64,000 nt of DNA from Paraburkholderia aspalathi (GTDB taxonomy: Bacteria; Pseudomonadota; Gammaproteobacteria; Burkholderiales; Burkholderiaceae). This document shows, in pieces, positions 8,220 to 16,666 of the stretch. The notes below the pieces were generated by a model. It was not told the DNA's origin and did not search any database. It was given only the letters and a program-made list of their open reading frames with translations. Made by a program: the position numbers and the translations under genes. Where the stretch lies: the NCBI RefSeq assembly GCF_900116445.1, contig NZ_FPBH01000036.1, forward strand, positions 1 through 64,000. Reading direction: 5' to 3'. How positions within the stretch are numbered: the first letter of the stretch is position 1; each line of letters starts with the position of its first letter.

Positions 8220-9470
8220 ATGTCCACGACAAACAGCAAACGCCTCGCCATCCCCGTGAGTCAAACGACGCTCGTGATCATCGCCGGCGCGCTGATTCTG
8301 AGCGCCGCCATGGGCATCCGGCAGACCTTCGGTCTCTTCATCGGGCCGTTCTCGTTCGACCGCGGGCTGCCCGTTACGCTGATCGCTTTCGCCATCGCGC
8401 TGCACAACCTGGTATGGGGTTTCGCGCAACCGTTCGCGGGCGCGGCAGCGGACCGTTATGGCTCGGCGCCGGTGGTCGCGTTCGGCGCGACGACGTTTGC
8501 CGCGGGCCTGGGCGTCGCGGCGGTTGCGCCATCGGGCCCGATGCTGATTATCGGGATGGGTCTGCTGGTCGGCATCGGCGTGAGTTGCACGACGTTCGGC
8601 GTGGTGTTGCCGGCAGTCGGCCGCATCGCTTCTCCGGAAAAGCGCAGCATGGCGATGGGTCTCGTCAGCGCAGGCGGCTCGGCGGGACAGGTGCTGATGA
8701 TCCCGCTCGTGCAGAGTATTCGACTCAGCTCAGGCATCGCCACCTCGCTCTTCGTGCTGGCCTTCCTGATGCTGCTGATCGCGCCGCTCGGCATGGTGCT
8801 CGACCGGCGCGCGAGTGTCGGCATGCAGGTTCAGGAGCCGCCCGCTGCGCCGCTTCGCAAGGTATTCGCACAGGCGATCCGGCATCGGGGCTATCGACTC
8901 CTGACGCTCGGCTTCTTCACTTGTGGATTTCAGCTCGCGTTCATCGCCACCCATCTGCCTGAGTATCTGACGCTGTGCCATATGCCTGTCGGGTTGGGCG
9001 CCACCGCGCTCGCGCTGATCGGCCTGTTCAACATGGCGGGCAGTTGGGGATGCGGTTGGTTGGGCGGCCGATTCCGCCAGCATCATGTACTCGGCTGGCT
9101 TTACCTCATTCGAAGCGCGACGATCGGCGCGTTTTTTCTGCTGCCGAAGACCTCCGCTTCGGTCGTGATCTTCGCGGCGGTGATGGGGCTGACCTGGCTC
9201 GGGACCGTGCCGCTGACGAGCGGACTCGTAGCGAAAGTATTCGGCACTCGGCACCTCGGCAGCCTCTTCGGCGTCTGCTTTCTGAGCCACCAGATCGGCT
9301 CGTTTCTCGGCGCGTGGCTAGGCGGCCTGGTGTTCGATCTGACCGGGTCGTATTCGCTGCTGTGGGAAGCGACGGTCGTTGCAGGACTCGTCGCGGCGAT
9401 GCTGCACTTCCCGATCGACGACAAGGCCGTTAGCACGCCAGCAATCCGGTCCGAGCCGGCGGCTGCGTGA
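8220..9470 (+). CDS. Major facilitator superfamily transporter
   Basis: 416 aa from ATG 8220 (AAGGAG 9 bases upstream; a GTG at 8133 has no such site). Twelve predicted membrane segments. The loop after TM2 (FAGAAADRYGSAPVV) has the MFS D-R-x-G pattern, repeated as GGRFRQHH in the middle loop. It resembles the CynX/oxalate-formate-type carriers of proteobacteria, which move small anions, but the substrate cannot be read. It ends convergent with the next gene; a small hairpin CCTGC-GAAA-GCAGG lies at 9490-9503. Confidence 0.85.
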   Translation: MSTTNSKRLAIPVSQTTLVIIAGALILSAAMGIRQTFGLFIGPFSFDRGLPVTLIAFAIALHNLVWGFAQPFAGAAADRYGSAPVVAFGATTFAAGLGVAAVAPSGPMLIIGMGLLVGIGVSCTTFGVVLPAVGRIASPEKRSMAMGLVSAGGSAGQVLMIPLVQSIRLSSGIATSLFVLAFLMLLIAPLGMVLDRRASVGMQVQEPPAAPLRKVFAQAIRHRGYRLLTLGFFTCGFQLAFIATHLPEYLTLCHMPVGLGATALALIGLFNMAGSWGCGWLGGRFRQHHVLGWLYLIRSATIGAFFLLPKTSASVVIFAAVMGLTWLGTVPLTSGLVAKVFGTRHLGSLFGVCFLSHQIGSFLGAWLGGLVFDLTGSYSLLWEATVVAGLVAAMLHFPIDDKAVSTPAIRSEPAAA

Positions 9471-9544
9471 AGGGTCCGGTGCGAGCGAGCCTGCGAAAGC
9501 AGGTATCCGCACGCACCGCGAGTCCGCTACTGGCATCTCCAATG

Positions 9545-10150
9545 TTATTTTCGCGGCGCGTCCGCCGCCGCTTTCGGCACACGGCCCATCAGATAGAACT
9601 CGTCGTTCGGGCGCATTGAAATGACGTTGGCCATCCGGTTCGATAAACCGAAAAATGCAGTGATGGCCGCGATATCCCACACGTCTTCATCCGAAAAGCC
9701 GTGCTTACGTAGCGTCTGAAAATCGGCATCGTCGACCGTGCCGGATTCGCTGCAGACCTTTAGCGCGAAGTCGAGCATCACCTTCTGACGCGCCGTGATA
9801 TCCGCCTTGCGATGGTTGACGGCCACCTGATCCGCAAGCAAGGGCGCCTTTTCGTAGATGCGTAGAATCGCGCCGTGCGCGACCACGCAATACAGACACT
9901 GATTCACAGCGCTCGTCGCGACGACGATCATCTCGCGCTCGCCTTTGCTGAGGCCGCCCTCTTTCAACATCAACGCGTCGTGGTACGCAAAAAAAGCGCG
10001 GAATTCATCCGGCCGGTGCGCCAGCGTGAGGAATACGTTCGGGACAAAACCGGCTTTCTCCTGCACTTCGAGGATGCGGGCGCGGATGTCGTCCGGCCAC
10101 GCGTCAGGCTCAGGCACGGGATAGCGGCTGATCGGCTGAAGGTTTGCCAT
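9545..10150 (-). CDS. Peroxidase-related (carboxymuconolactone decarboxylase / AhpD-like) protein
   Basis: 201 aa. The AhpD-type motif is C85-x2-C88-x3-H92 (VNQCLYCVVAHGAI) with the upstream GEREMI segment, as in the 'uncharacterized peroxidase-related enzyme' subgroup. Such proteins reduce peroxides or act in antioxidant relays through the Cys pair. ATG 10150 with GGAGA upstream gives a start (MANLQPISRYPVPEPD) normal for the family. Transcribed alone, convergent with the MFS gene. Confidence 0.85.
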   Translation of the reverse strand: MANLQPISRYPVPEPDAWPDDIRARILEVQEKAGFVPNVFLTLAHRPDEFRAFFAYHDALMLKEGGLSKGEREMIVVATSAVNQCLYCVVAHGAILRIYEKAPLLADQVAVNHRKADITARQKVMLDFALKVCSESGTVDDADFQTLRKHGFSDEDVWDIAAITAFFGLSNRMANVISMRPNDEFYLMGRVPKAAADAPRK

Positions 10151-10512
10151 GTTGTGTCTCCGTTGTATCTGTATGTGCACGACGATTGTAGCGAACTTCG
10201 ACCCGCTGCCGTCCCGGTCAATCTGGCGTTTTGCTCTGTGCTGGGCGGCGGCAGGGACAGGCCGCACAGGGGCGCCGCAACACGGACAATCGCTCCATTC
10301 CCTTAAATTTTTGCGGGTACTCAGCCCGCCCCGCAGCGCCATTTCACCAACCTGTGCTTAAATCCGAAGTTCGTGCTGCTGTGCTCGTGCCACCGGCCAG
10401 CTGAACGAGCCATGCAGCCGGCCGCTACCGGCCTAAACGACGTGTTCGCAACGCACGCCGGCCAGGCGCCGACTGTTCAAGATCCCTTCACTGCATCAAC
10501 AGGAGCGTGGTT
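10151..10512. other. Divergent intergenic region
   Basis: About 360 bases between the AhpD-like gene (-) and the DedA gene (+). It must contain both promoters. I see no RNA gene, palindrome or small frame that I would defend. Confidence 0.5.
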
Positions 10513-11532
10513 GTGTGGCATTTTCCGGTTGCTATTCCACCCTCGCTGGGCGTGTGGGCCGTATTCATGAGCGTGCTCGTCACGCAACTCGGCCTGCCGA
10601 TTCCCGCGGCGCCGATGCTGATCCTCGGCGGAACCATGGCCGCCATGGGACAAACCTCCTACGCCAGCGTCATTGGGGCCGCCGTCTGCGCCACGCTGCT
10701 GGCGGACTCGCTATGGTTCTTCACCGGACGAACCTACGGCCGCCGCTTGCTGAATCAACTGGTGCGCTTCTCACTCTCGCTCGACACCACCGTCCGCGTC
10801 GCACGCAATACCTATGAACGGTACGGCGCGCCGATTCTGACCGTCGCCAAATTCCTGCCGGGCCTCGGCCTGATCTCGGCGCCGCTGCTCGGCACCACGC
10901 CAATCAACGTCGGCGTGTTTCTGCTGTGGGATTTTGTCGGCGCGATGCTGTGGGCCAGCGTGTGGGTGATCGGCGGCGCCGCACTTGACGATCAGATCGT
11001 GCAGCTCGTTCTGCTCGTGCGCCATCACGGCGGGACGATTTTCGACGCGTTCGCAGCGATCTTCCTTGCCGTGCTCGTCTATCGCTACGTGCGCCGCTGG
11101 CAGTTTCGCCGCTGGCTCGCGCATATACGCATTTCGCCGGACCAGCTCGACGAAATGATGAGGTCCAATGAGCCGCCACTGATCCTCGACGCCCGGCCGC
11201 ACAGCATTCGCGCAAAAGAATCGCACCGGATTGCGGGCGCGCAGTTGCTGGACCTCGATTCGCCCGAGCCCCTGCATCCCGACTTGCTGAAGCGGCCAAT
11301 TGTCGTCTACTGCGTCTGTCCTAACGAGGCGACGGCCAAACGGATCGTCAATCAGCTGCATCGAAAGAATATCCACCACGTCCGCGCGCTCAAGGGCGGC
11401 CTCGACGCGTGGGAAAAACGCGGTTATCCGGTCGAGCCGTTGCCGCCCGACTTCGAGACGGCGATGGCCCACATGGCGGAAGACGAGGGCAACGAGGGCG
11501 AATACACCGTGCGGGCGAGATTGGCGAAGTGA
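10513..11532 (+). CDS. DedA-family membrane protein fused to a rhodanese domain
   Basis: About 339 aa. Residues ~1-200 are a DedA/VTT domain (LGLPIPAAPMLILGGTMAA; GAPILTVAKFLPGLGLISAPLLG), a family of inner-membrane proteins tied to lipid flipping and membrane homeostasis. Residues ~215-315 are a cytoplasmic rhodanese domain with the Cys loop VVYCVCPNEATAKRIV. GTG 10513 sits 7 bases after AGGAG; GTG 10507 in the same frame is too close to it. The fusion is known in betaproteobacteria. It suggests a sulfur-transfer or redox readout at the membrane, but no role is proven. Confidence 0.88.
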   Translation: MWHFPVAIPPSLGVWAVFMSVLVTQLGLPIPAAPMLILGGTMAAMGQTSYASVIGAAVCATLLADSLWFFTGRTYGRRLLNQLVRFSLSLDTTVRVARNTYERYGAPILTVAKFLPGLGLISAPLLGTTPINVGVFLLWDFVGAMLWASVWVIGGAALDDQIVQLVLLVRHHGGTIFDAFAAIFLAVLVYRYVRRWQFRRWLAHIRISPDQLDEMMRSNEPPLILDARPHSIRAKESHRIAGAQLLDLDSPEPLHPDLLKRPIVVYCVCPNEATAKRIVNQLHRKNIHHVRALKGGLDAWEKRGYPVEPLPPDFETAMAHMAEDEGNEGEYTVRARLAK

Positions 11533-11600
11533 CGGCAGGTGCCTGAACCCCGCCCGCCCAAGCATAACGAGCCGGAAATAAAAACCGCTTGCGCATCCCC

Positions 11601-11644
11601 CTCAATGTGTGCACTATGCATATATGCACGTTGCACACATTGAG
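11601..11644. promoter_or_regulatory. 44-bp nested dyad operator before the marR gene
   Basis: Outer arms CTCAATGTGTGCA (11601-11613) and TGCACACATTGAG (11632-11644) are a perfect 13-bp inverted repeat. Inside, TGCATATATGCA (11617-11628) is a perfect 12-bp palindrome on exactly the same centre. Only three bases per half fail to pair. The right arm overlaps the ribosome site (GAGGTG) of the gene at 11653. This is what an autorepressor site for the MarR protein would look like; the binding protein is inferred from position. Confidence 0.75.
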
Positions 11645-11652
11645 GTGTCGCT

Positions 11653-12186
11653 ATGACGCAGCGCACAGAAAACCTGCTTGGCGTGCTCGCCCTGCTGGTC
11701 ACGGACGAGATGAACGCGCAGCCCACCGTGGCCGCGCTCGCGGGCCCCACTGCTCGCGCCATGCTCAACGCGGTCGGGCAATATCCCGATTCATCCATTG
11801 AAGTATTACGCGAGGCGGTCGATCTTTCGCATCCGGCCGCGGTCCGCGCCGTAGCGGGCCTCGTGGAGGCCGGCCTCATCGAAAAGAAGTCCGGCACGGA
11901 TAAACGTTCCGTCGCGCTTGCCCTGACCGCTTCCGGCAAGCGTGAAGCCAAACGCCTGCAAACGGCACGCGACCAGATGCTCCAACGCATCGTCGGGCAG
12001 CTCGACGAGCGCGAACGCGACGTGCTCGAAAACCTGCTGATCAAGATCCTGTGGAATGAAACCCGCGATCCGGCGCACGCCATGCAACTGTGCCGCCTTT
12101 GCGACGACGGCCCCTGCCTGAAAGCCGGCTGCCCGGTCGAATGCCGCGAACAGGGTCTGCCCATGCCTGCGCGGAGCGGCACATGA
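11653..12186 (+). CDS. MarR-family regulator with C-terminal cysteine cluster
   Basis: 177 aa. Winged helix core about residues 35-125 (SSIEVLREAVDLSHPAAVRAVAGLVEAGLIEKK...DKRSVALALTASG), typical MarR. The C-terminal tail adds C147-x2-C150-x4-C155-x4-C160-x3-C164, a cluster suited to binding a metal or sensing redox/electrophiles. Its stop overlaps the start of the MFS gene at 12183 (ATGA), so the two are translationally coupled. It probably represses this pair through the dyad at 11601-11644. The inducing signal is unknown. Confidence 0.85.
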   Translation: MTQRTENLLGVLALLVTDEMNAQPTVAALAGPTARAMLNAVGQYPDSSIEVLREAVDLSHPAAVRAVAGLVEAGLIEKKSGTDKRSVALALTASGKREAKRLQTARDQMLQRIVGQLDERERDVLENLLIKILWNETRDPAHAMQLCRLCDDGPCLKAGCPVECREQGLPMPARSGT

Positions 12187-13379
12187 ATACCGTCGCGCCG
12201 GTGCGCTGGCCGGCGATCGCCGCACTGACCACGGTCTCGGCGCTCTCGCAGATCGGCCAGTTCGGCATCGGCTTCATGGTGCTGCCGGTGTGGCTCGCGC
12301 AGCGTGGCCTCGACGCACCGCGCGCCGGCCTCTTCTCCGCTTCGCAATGGACCGGCATGCTGGCCGGCTTGTTGATCGCGCCGTGGTTGATGGAACGGAT
12401 CGGTGCGAAGCGCACGGTATCGCTCGGTCTCGCCGCCACAGTGCTTGCGTTCGCAACGATGAATGCGCTGTGGTGGCCGTTGTGGCTCGTGCCCGGTCTG
12501 TTGACAGGGCTCGGCATTGGATTGCGCTGGATCGCCAATGAAACGTGGCTCTATCGGCTCGTGCCGGCTGAGTCGAGCGGACGTGTAGTGGGCGTGCACG
12601 AAGCGTTGATTGCCAGCGCCGGCGTCATCGGCCCGGCGTTGGCTGTGTGGTGTGCAGTCGACGGGCGCATCACATTCGCGGCCGGCGCGGCCTTCACATT
12701 TGCGGCGGCCCTTCCGCTGTGGCTGACTGCGTCGGACGACAGGCCCGCTGCTGTTAAACCAGCACGGCCTGCGCGAACAGGCAGCGCAGCGAAAAGCCTC
12801 CCTATCGGTCCGATGGTCAGCCTCGGCATGGTGGTCGTCGCGGCAGGCGGCATCGGCGATGGCGCGCTCTACGGCCTCTTCCCGCTCTTTGCCGACGCCC
12901 ATGGCCTCAGCACCACACAAACGGCCACGCTACTCACGCTATTCGGTGTCGGCGGCATGGCGCTGCAATTTCCGGTCGGCTGGTTTGCGGATCGCGCGGG
13001 CCTGGCGGCCACGGTGATCGTCTGCGCCGCGCTCAGCACGCTGGCGATCTGTGGTTTCGCGCTCGCCGCGCCGGCCTCATGGCTCGCCGGCGCGAGCGCC
13101 TTGCTGCTCGGCGGCATGAACAGCGCGTATATAACACTCGGCATGGTCGCGGCGGCATGCAGCGATAAGGCATCGCTCACGCGCAACATGCGGCTGGTAT
13201 CACTCACCTTCACCGCGAGTTCGATCGTGGGGCCGCTCATTGCCGGCTTCGCCATGAAAGCACGCGGCAGCGACATGCTGTTGTGGCAACTGGCGATCAT
13301 GAGCGGCGCGCTCGTTGTCTACACGCTCGGCTTGCGCGAAGGCCGGCGTCAGCCCGATCGATCGTCGTCGATGGGCTAA
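12183..13379 (+). CDS. MFS transporter coupled to MarR regulator
   Basis: 398 aa, 12 predicted membrane segments, with the mid-protein loop FADRAGLAATVIV matching the MFS loop motif. The ATGA overlap with the marR gene implies joint expression. MarR-MFS pairs commonly handle efflux of the small molecule sensed by the regulator; that is context inference, and import is possible. It ends 37 bases from the convergent agmatinase gene. Confidence 0.85.
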   Translation: MNTVAPVRWPAIAALTTVSALSQIGQFGIGFMVLPVWLAQRGLDAPRAGLFSASQWTGMLAGLLIAPWLMERIGAKRTVSLGLAATVLAFATMNALWWPLWLVPGLLTGLGIGLRWIANETWLYRLVPAESSGRVVGVHEALIASAGVIGPALAVWCAVDGRITFAAGAAFTFAAALPLWLTASDDRPAAVKPARPARTGSAAKSLPIGPMVSLGMVVVAAGGIGDGALYGLFPLFADAHGLSTTQTATLLTLFGVGGMALQFPVGWFADRAGLAATVIVCAALSTLAICGFALAAPASWLAGASALLLGGMNSAYITLGMVAAACSDKASLTRNMRLVSLTFTASSIVGPLIAGFAMKARGSDMLLWQLAIMSGALVVYTLGLREGRRQPDRSSSMG

Positions 13380-13416
13380 CGCCTGCACTGCACCGCTTCA
13401 GGACGATCAAACGTGC

Positions 13417-14379
13417 CTAGCGTTCAGCGACCTTCTTCTGCCGCCAAAGGCACAACAGATCGCAGGCGATATGCGCGGCGGCAATCGCCGTGATCTCGCT
13501 CTGGTCATAAGCGGGCGCCACCTCCACCACATCCGCGCCCACCAGGTTCAACGCACCGAGCCCACGCACGATAGCCAGCCCCTGCGCCGACGACAAACCG
13601 CCCGCCACCGGCGTACCCGTGCCCGGCGCGAACGCCGGATCGAGACAGTCGATATCAAAGGTCAGATATGCGGGCCGCTCGCCGACAATCGACGTGATCC
13701 GCTCCACCGCTGCTCGCGTGCCATGTTCGTGGACCCATGCGGCGTCGAGGATATTGATGCCCATGAAGTCGTCGTTCCACGTGCGAATGCCGACCTGCAC
13801 TGAAGTCTTCGGATCGATCAGACCGTCTTTCACCGCCTTGTAGAACATCGAACCGTGATTCAGGCTGTCCGGGCTGTCGTCGGCCCAGGTATCGCAGTGG
13901 GCGTCGAAATGGATCAGTGAGAGCGGCTTGCCGTACTTCTCCGCATGCGCGATCAGCAGCGGATACGTAATGTAGTGATCGCCGCCGAGCGTCAGCATTT
14001 TCGCGTCCGAACGCAGAATCGTGCGCGCATGTTCGACGATCGATTCCTTGATCGTCATGGGATTGTGCGCGTCGAACCAGCAGTCGCCGTAGTCCGTCAC
14101 GGCGAGATCGTCGAACGGATTGAAGCCCCACGGATAGGGATGCAGCTCCGACAATTGCACGCTCGCCGCGCGCACCGCCGCCGGGCCAAGACGTGCGCCT
14201 GAACGGAAGGTGGTGGCCAGATCGAGCGGCACGCCGGAGACCACGACGTCGACGCCGTCGAGTTCGCGGGTGTACTTGCGGCGCATGAACGACAACACAC
14301 CCGCATAGGTGTTTTCGATCGACGAGCCATAAAGCGATGGACGACGGATCGCGCCGTCGCCATAAACGAGTTCAGTCAT
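13417..14379 (-). CDS. speB: Agmatinase / ureohydrolase family enzyme
   Basis: 320 aa. Arginase-fold dimanganese enzyme. All metal motifs are present: GGDH (H135), DAHCD (D159, H161, D163) and DIDCLDP (D242, D244). Agmatinase hydrolyses agmatine to putrescine and urea; guanidinobutyrase (GbuA) is the close alternative, giving GABA. Its place beside the putrescine catabolic genes fits either, since both products enter that pathway. Same strand as the downstream-numbered aldehyde dehydrogenase gene, separated by 134 bases with a hairpin. Confidence 0.82.
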   Translation of the reverse strand: MTELVYGDGAIRRPSLYGSSIENTYAGVLSFMRRKYTRELDGVDVVVSGVPLDLATTFRSGARLGPAAVRAASVQLSELHPYPWGFNPFDDLAVTDYGDCWFDAHNPMTIKESIVEHARTILRSDAKMLTLGGDHYITYPLLIAHAEKYGKPLSLIHFDAHCDTWADDSPDSLNHGSMFYKAVKDGLIDPKTSVQVGIRTWNDDFMGINILDAAWVHEHGTRAAVERITSIVGERPAYLTFDIDCLDPAFAPGTGTPVAGGLSSAQGLAIVRGLGALNLVGADVVEVAPAYDQSEITAIAAAHIACDLLCLWRQKKVAER

Positions 14380-14471
14380 GGGATGACCTGATACCTAAAC
14401 ATGCCGGAGCCGCACGCGGGGCTTCCAGGTAATGCGCGCAACGTCCGGCCTCGGATTCATTGGGAACGCGA

Positions 14472-14492
14472 CGGCGTTTCTTTCAAACGCCG
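14472..14492. terminator. Intercistronic hairpin, puuC-speB junction
   Basis: Perfect 8-bp stem CGGCGTTT / AAACGCCG with a 5-base loop in the 134-base gap. No T-run follows on the minus strand, so it may be an RNA-processing or stabilising hairpin, or a weak terminator. Confidence 0.45.
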
Positions 14493-14513
14493 CCGCGCTG
14501 GCTTGCGAATCCT

Positions 14514-16007
14514 TTAGCGCAGCCGAACGAGCGTGGACTTCAGCTCGGTGTACTTCTCCAACGCGTGCAACGACTTGTCACGGCCGTTACCCGATTGCTT
14601 GTAGCCGCCGAACGGGAAGTTCATGTCCCCGCCTTCGTCGTAGCAATTGACCCATACCGTACCGGCGCGCAGCTTGCGCGACACTTCATGTGCGGTGGTG
14701 AGGTTCGAAGTCCAGACAGCGGCGGCAAGACCATATTCGCTGTCATTAGCGATCCTGATCGCCTCTTCAACCGTGTCGAACGTAATCACCGACAACACCG
14801 GCCCGAAGATTTCCTCGCGCGCAACCTTCGCACCGGAAGCCGGAATCTCGAAGATGGTCGGCTCGATATAGAAGCCGCCGGTCTCCTGCTTGACGCGCGA
14901 ACCACCCAGCAGCAGCTTCGCTTCGGCACGGCCCGCTTCGATATAACCGAGCACGCGTTCGAGTTGCACGTTATCGACGATCGCGCCCATCGAGGTTTGC
15001 GGGTCGAGCGGATTGCCCGGTGTATAGCTGCGCGCGGCGGCAATCAGCTTGTCGAGGAACACGTCCTTGATGTCTTTGTGCACGAGCAGGCGCGAACCCG
15101 CGGTGCACATTTCGCCCATGTTGTAGAAGATCGCGCCGGCCGCCGCATTCGCCGCGCGGTCGAGGTCGGGGCAATCGGGCATCACGATGTTCGGCGACTT
15201 GCCGCCGAGTTCGAGCCACACGCGCTTCAGGTTCGATTGACCGGCGTATTGCATGATCAGCTTGCCGACGTTGGTCGAGCCGGTGAAAGCGAGGCAGTCC
15301 ACGTCCTGATGCAGTGCTAGCAGCTTGCCCGGTTCGCCCGCGCCCGGCACTACGTTGAACACGCCAGCGGGGATGCCCGCGTCCAGCGCGAGTTGAGCGA
15401 GGCGAATCGCGGTGAGGGGCGACTTCTCCGAAGGCTTCAAAACCACGCTGTTACCCGCGGCCAAAGCCGGGCCGAACTTCCACGATGCCATCAGGATCGG
15501 GAAATTCCACGGCACGACTGCCGCAACCACGCCGATCGGCTCACGCGTGACGAGGCCCACCAGATGATGATCGGCCGGCGCGACTTCGCCGCCGACCTTG
15601 TCGATGGCTTCAGCAAACCACTCGACGCAATAGGCCGCGCCCGGCACGTCCACCGAGGTGGTGTCGGCGATCGGCTTGCCCGCGTCCAGCGTCTCGAGCA
15701 ACGAGAGTTCGTCCATATGCTCACGGATCGACGCGGCCCAGCGCAGGAGGATCGCCTTGCGCTTGCGAGGGTTGAGGCCGGACCACACACCGGAATCGAA
15801 CGCGCGGCGTGCAGCTGCCACGGCGGCGTCGACATCCGCTGCACCGCTGTCGGCCACCTTGGCAAGCAGCTTGCCGTCGATCGGGCTCAGGCAGTCGAAC
15901 GTGCGGCCGCCTGCGGCGTCACGGTACTCGCCGTCGATAAACGCACGGCCTTCGATCGAAAGCGTAGCGGCTTTGTCTTGCCAGAAAGCGAGAGATTTCT
16001 TGTCCAT
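14514..16007 (-). CDS. puuC: Gamma-glutamyl-gamma-aminobutyraldehyde dehydrogenase
   Basis: 497 aa NAD(P)-dependent aldehyde dehydrogenase. Catalytic C301 (YNMGEMCTAGSR) and general base E266 (WLELGGKSPN) are intact, with VPWNFP and FGPVLSVITF. In E. coli the homologue PuuC oxidises gamma-glutamyl-gamma-aminobutyraldehyde to gamma-glutamyl-GABA. It can also oxidise 4-aminobutanal, so it can serve the transaminase route too. The length and the presence of puuA, puuB and puuD genes nearby support this over a generic betaine-aldehyde enzyme. Confidence 0.88.
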   Translation of the reverse strand: MDKKSLAFWQDKAATLSIEGRAFIDGEYRDAAGGRTFDCLSPIDGKLLAKVADSGAADVDAAVAAARRAFDSGVWSGLNPRKRKAILLRWAASIREHMDELSLLETLDAGKPIADTTSVDVPGAAYCVEWFAEAIDKVGGEVAPADHHLVGLVTREPIGVVAAVVPWNFPILMASWKFGPALAAGNSVVLKPSEKSPLTAIRLAQLALDAGIPAGVFNVVPGAGEPGKLLALHQDVDCLAFTGSTNVGKLIMQYAGQSNLKRVWLELGGKSPNIVMPDCPDLDRAANAAAGAIFYNMGEMCTAGSRLLVHKDIKDVFLDKLIAAARSYTPGNPLDPQTSMGAIVDNVQLERVLGYIEAGRAEAKLLLGGSRVKQETGGFYIEPTIFEIPASGAKVAREEIFGPVLSVITFDTVEEAIRIANDSEYGLAAAVWTSNLTTAHEVSRKLRAGTVWVNCYDEGGDMNFPFGGYKQSGNGRDKSLHALEKYTELKSTLVRLR

Positions 16008-16096
16008 CAGGATGCCTCAATGTTATGCGCTCGACGCACGCCGGCTCCGACTTCAAGCGGCCTGGAACTGCGTCGCGGCGCGTTGGCGCGGAGTCT

Positions 16097-16666
16097 TTAG
16101 AACGTGGGCGGCGAATTGGCCGACACGATCTCGCAGAGATGCTCCGCGCTGGGATTGCGAAAACGATGCGGAAGACGGCTTTCGAAGTAATAGCTGTCAC
16201 CAGGGTCGAGCAGCCACGTCACGCCATCTACTGTCAGTTCGATCTGACCGCTGACCACCACCCCGCCCTCGTGCCCTTCGTGCTCCAGCATTTCCGGCCC
16301 GGTATCCGAGAGCGGCTGATAGACCTCGCGCAGAATGCCCATGTTGCGGTCTTTCACACTGGAGCCGGCGAGATAGAACTCGATCGACTCATTGCCGAGA
16401 TTCGGCATGTCGGCGCGGCGCGACACAACCGAGCGCTCCACCTCCACTTCAAAAGTGAAGAACTCGGCAAGACTCATCGGTATGCACTCAAGCAGTTTCT
16501 TCAGCGATCCAACCGACGGACTCACCCGGTTCTGTTCGATCAGCGAGATCGTGCCGTTGGTCACCCCCGCCCGTTTCGCCAGCTCGCGCTGGGACAGACC
16601 ATTCTTCTTACGGATGTACTGCAGGCGGGTCGCAACTTCTATGGACATCGCTAGGTTCTCTGACAT
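16097..16666 (-). CDS. puuR: XRE-cupin transcriptional regulator, PuuR type
   Basis: 189 aa (or 183 from ATG 16648; neither start has a strong ribosome site). N-terminal helix-turn-helix about 11-65 (LQYIRKKNGLSQRELAKRAGVTN), C-terminal cupin about 110-185 (LDPGDSYYFESRLPHRFRN), the PuuR architecture in which a small cupin senses putrescine or an intermediate. It lies upstream of puuC on the same strand and is divergent from puuD, so it can control both arms. The symbol is by architecture and context. Confidence 0.82.
   Translation of the reverse strand: MSENLAMSIEVATRLQYIRKKNGLSQRELAKRAGVTNGTISLIEQNRVSPSVGSLKKLLECIPMSLAEFFTFEVEVERSVVSRRADMPNLGNESIEFYLAGSSVKDRNMGILREVYQPLSDTGPEMLEHEGHEGGVVVSGQIELTVDGVTWLLDPGDSYYFESRLPHRFRNPSAEHLCEIVSANSPPTF

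Noticed and set aside
11424..12920. 498-codon antisense open frame over the marR-MFS pair
   Set aside because: Arg/Ser/Pro-rich shadow crossing several real gene boundaries.
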